Shown one piece after another: positions 4,753 to 5,654 of a stretch of DNA of 5,654 nt. Position 1 is the first letter of the stretch. Each line of letters opens with the position of its first letter. The notes below the pieces were generated by a model that was not told the DNA's origin, made no database searches, and saw only the letters and a list, made by a program, of their open reading frames with translations. The stretch comes from Candidatus Brocadiaceae bacterium (GTDB lineage Bacteria > Planctomycetota > Brocadiia > SM23-32): the NCBI GenBank assembly GCA_003551785.1, contig PUNP01000176.1, positions 1 through 5,654 of the forward strand. The letters run 5' to 3'. The position numbers and the translations under genes were made by a program.

Positions 4753-5654
4753 TCACTCATCCGCTCCGAGCAACGACTTGATACTTGCCGTGCTGCAGAC
4801 CCTGATTGTCATATTTTTCTTGCTGATCGAGTAAGGCGTTTTGACGAAGGGGCAGACAAGCAAATTTCGCCCTTTCGGATAATGATCGCGGAACACCTCC
4901 AGAGCTGAAGCTTCAAACGCATCTGGGTTAATCTTTGCTTCAATGGCGTCAACCATACCGTTCTTATTATCTATGACAAAATCAATCTCCCGCTGGCTCT
5001 TATCTCTCCAGTAGTGCAAATACCGCAGTGGGAACTCACTGCGCAGTTCGTCCAGCACAAGGTTTTCCCAAAGATGGCCTCGATCAGTGTCCCGAATAGA
5101 TTCCCATCCCCTTACATGAGCGATAAGGCCCGTATCGAACGCATATACACGTGGGCGGCGAATGATTTCACGGTGTCCGCCGTCAAAGAACGGGGGGATG
5201 CGGCAGACCGCATTAGCTATCTCCAAAGCATCAAGATAAGACATCACGGTAGGTCGACTGACACCGGCTTCTTTTGCCAGGTCCGTGATATCAAGCTGTC
5301 CTCCGTTGCGCAGACATAATAAACGCAAAAGAGTTAAAAAACCGGTGCGGTTCCGCACTCCGAAAAGTTCCGAAACATCGCGGGAATAGAAGCTGTCAAC
5401 CCATTCTTCAAAAAAGCTTTCTTCCACTCCCTCGTATAGAAGGCGCTCGGGAAAACCGCCTCGAAGCAGACGGAAGTCGAAATCGTTGACATTAAAATGG
5501 CTAAGGCATTCCCGCCATAGGACGGGAAACAATTGGATGGAATATTTACGACCCGCAAGCGTGTCACGAAACTTTTTTGTTGCCTCAAGAGTCGAAGAAC
5601 CGGTTGCCAATATCTTCAAGTCGGGAAAGACATCAGCGGCGATCTTTAACAGCA
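4753..5654 (-). CDS. AAA_14/DUF4143-family ATPase, N-terminus outside window
   Basis: The frame is open to the right edge, reading LLKIAADVFPDLKILATGSSTLEA, so the P-loop and Walker B parts lie beyond the window; a TTG at 5619 is internal, not the start. LATGSS is the sensor-1 strand, and TLAGRKYSIQLFPVLWREC is the usual family continuation. A DUF4143 region follows: RGGFPERLL, a helical part, a winged-helix-like segment (DITDLAKEAGVSRPTVMSYL) and VYAFDTGLIAHV. The C-terminus has a PD-(D/E)XK nuclease-like arrangement: LWENLVLDEL, then HYWRDKSQREIDFVI, then AIEAK, with the expected Glu, Asp and Glu-x-Lys. Family members have about 380-420 residues; about 300 are visible. Their role is poorly known, and they are common in mobile or accessory regions. 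The gene converges on rsgA, with 31 bases between the stops. Confidence 0.88.
   Translation of the reverse strand, partial: LLKIAADVFPDLKILATGSSTLEATKKFRDTLAGRKYSIQLFPVLWRECLSHFNVNDFDFRLLRGGFPERLLYEGVEESFFEEWVDSFYSRDVSELFGVRNRTGFLTLLRLLCLRNGGQLDITDLAKEAGVSRPTVMSYLDALEIANAVCRIPPFFDGGHREIIRRPRVYAFDTGLIAHVRGWESIRDTDRGHLWENLVLDELRSEFPLRYLHYWRDKSQREIDFVIDNKNGMVDAIEAKINPDAFEASALEVFRDHYPKGRNLLVCPFVKTPYSISKKNMTIRVCSTASIKSLLGADE

Overview
The window looks like bacterial chromosomal DNA of moderate GC content. The gene families suggest a member of the PVC group (Kiritimatiellota, Lentisphaerota or Verrucomicrobiota-like) or a similar Gram-negative lineage. This rests on a eukaryotic-type UDPGP pyrophosphorylase of the kind often found in those phyla, a probable outer-membrane barrel protein, and a four-helix-bundle (S23/IVP-like) gene preceded by CGATCC/CGATAG hexamers. 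The assignment is inference and no rRNA is present to test it.

Layout. Positions 1-35 (minus) hold the first codons of a four-helix-bundle protein that runs off the left edge, with a hexamer repeat just upstream. Next comes a minus-strand pair. A signal-peptide-bearing beta-barrel-like protein (1021-1842) is followed downstream by a GT39-like membrane glycosyltransferase (148-939). The glycosyltransferase appears to have lost its middle and keeps only the N-terminal membrane part joined to the C-terminal tail. Positions 1843-2326 form a divergent intergenic region of about 480 bases. It contains a possible minus-strand promoter, a short reading frame resembling a decayed ketosynthase fragment, a 113-base segment bounded by 10-base inverted repeats, a perfect 7-bp hairpin, and a near-consensus sigma-70 promoter facing right.

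That promoter drives a two-gene operon: a UDP-sugar pyrophosphorylase (2327-3679) and the ribosome-assembly GTPase RsgA (3681-4721), with one base between the stop and the next start. Convergent to it, 4753-5654 (minus) is the 3' part of an ATPase of the AAA_14/DUF4143 family, cut by the right edge.

How the genes work together: the pyrophosphorylase would supply a UDP-activated sugar, and RsgA acts in 30S subunit maturation, so their pairing probably reflects shared growth-linked expression rather than one pathway. The left part looks like accessory, partly decaying DNA (truncated glycosyltransferase, gene relic, repeats). I see no CRISPR array, tRNA, rRNA or intact mobile element, and no clear new multi-gene system. 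The points most worth checking are the internally deleted GT39 protein, the inverted-repeat-bounded segment next to the ketosynthase-like relic, and the hexamer repeat in frame with the four-helix-bundle gene.
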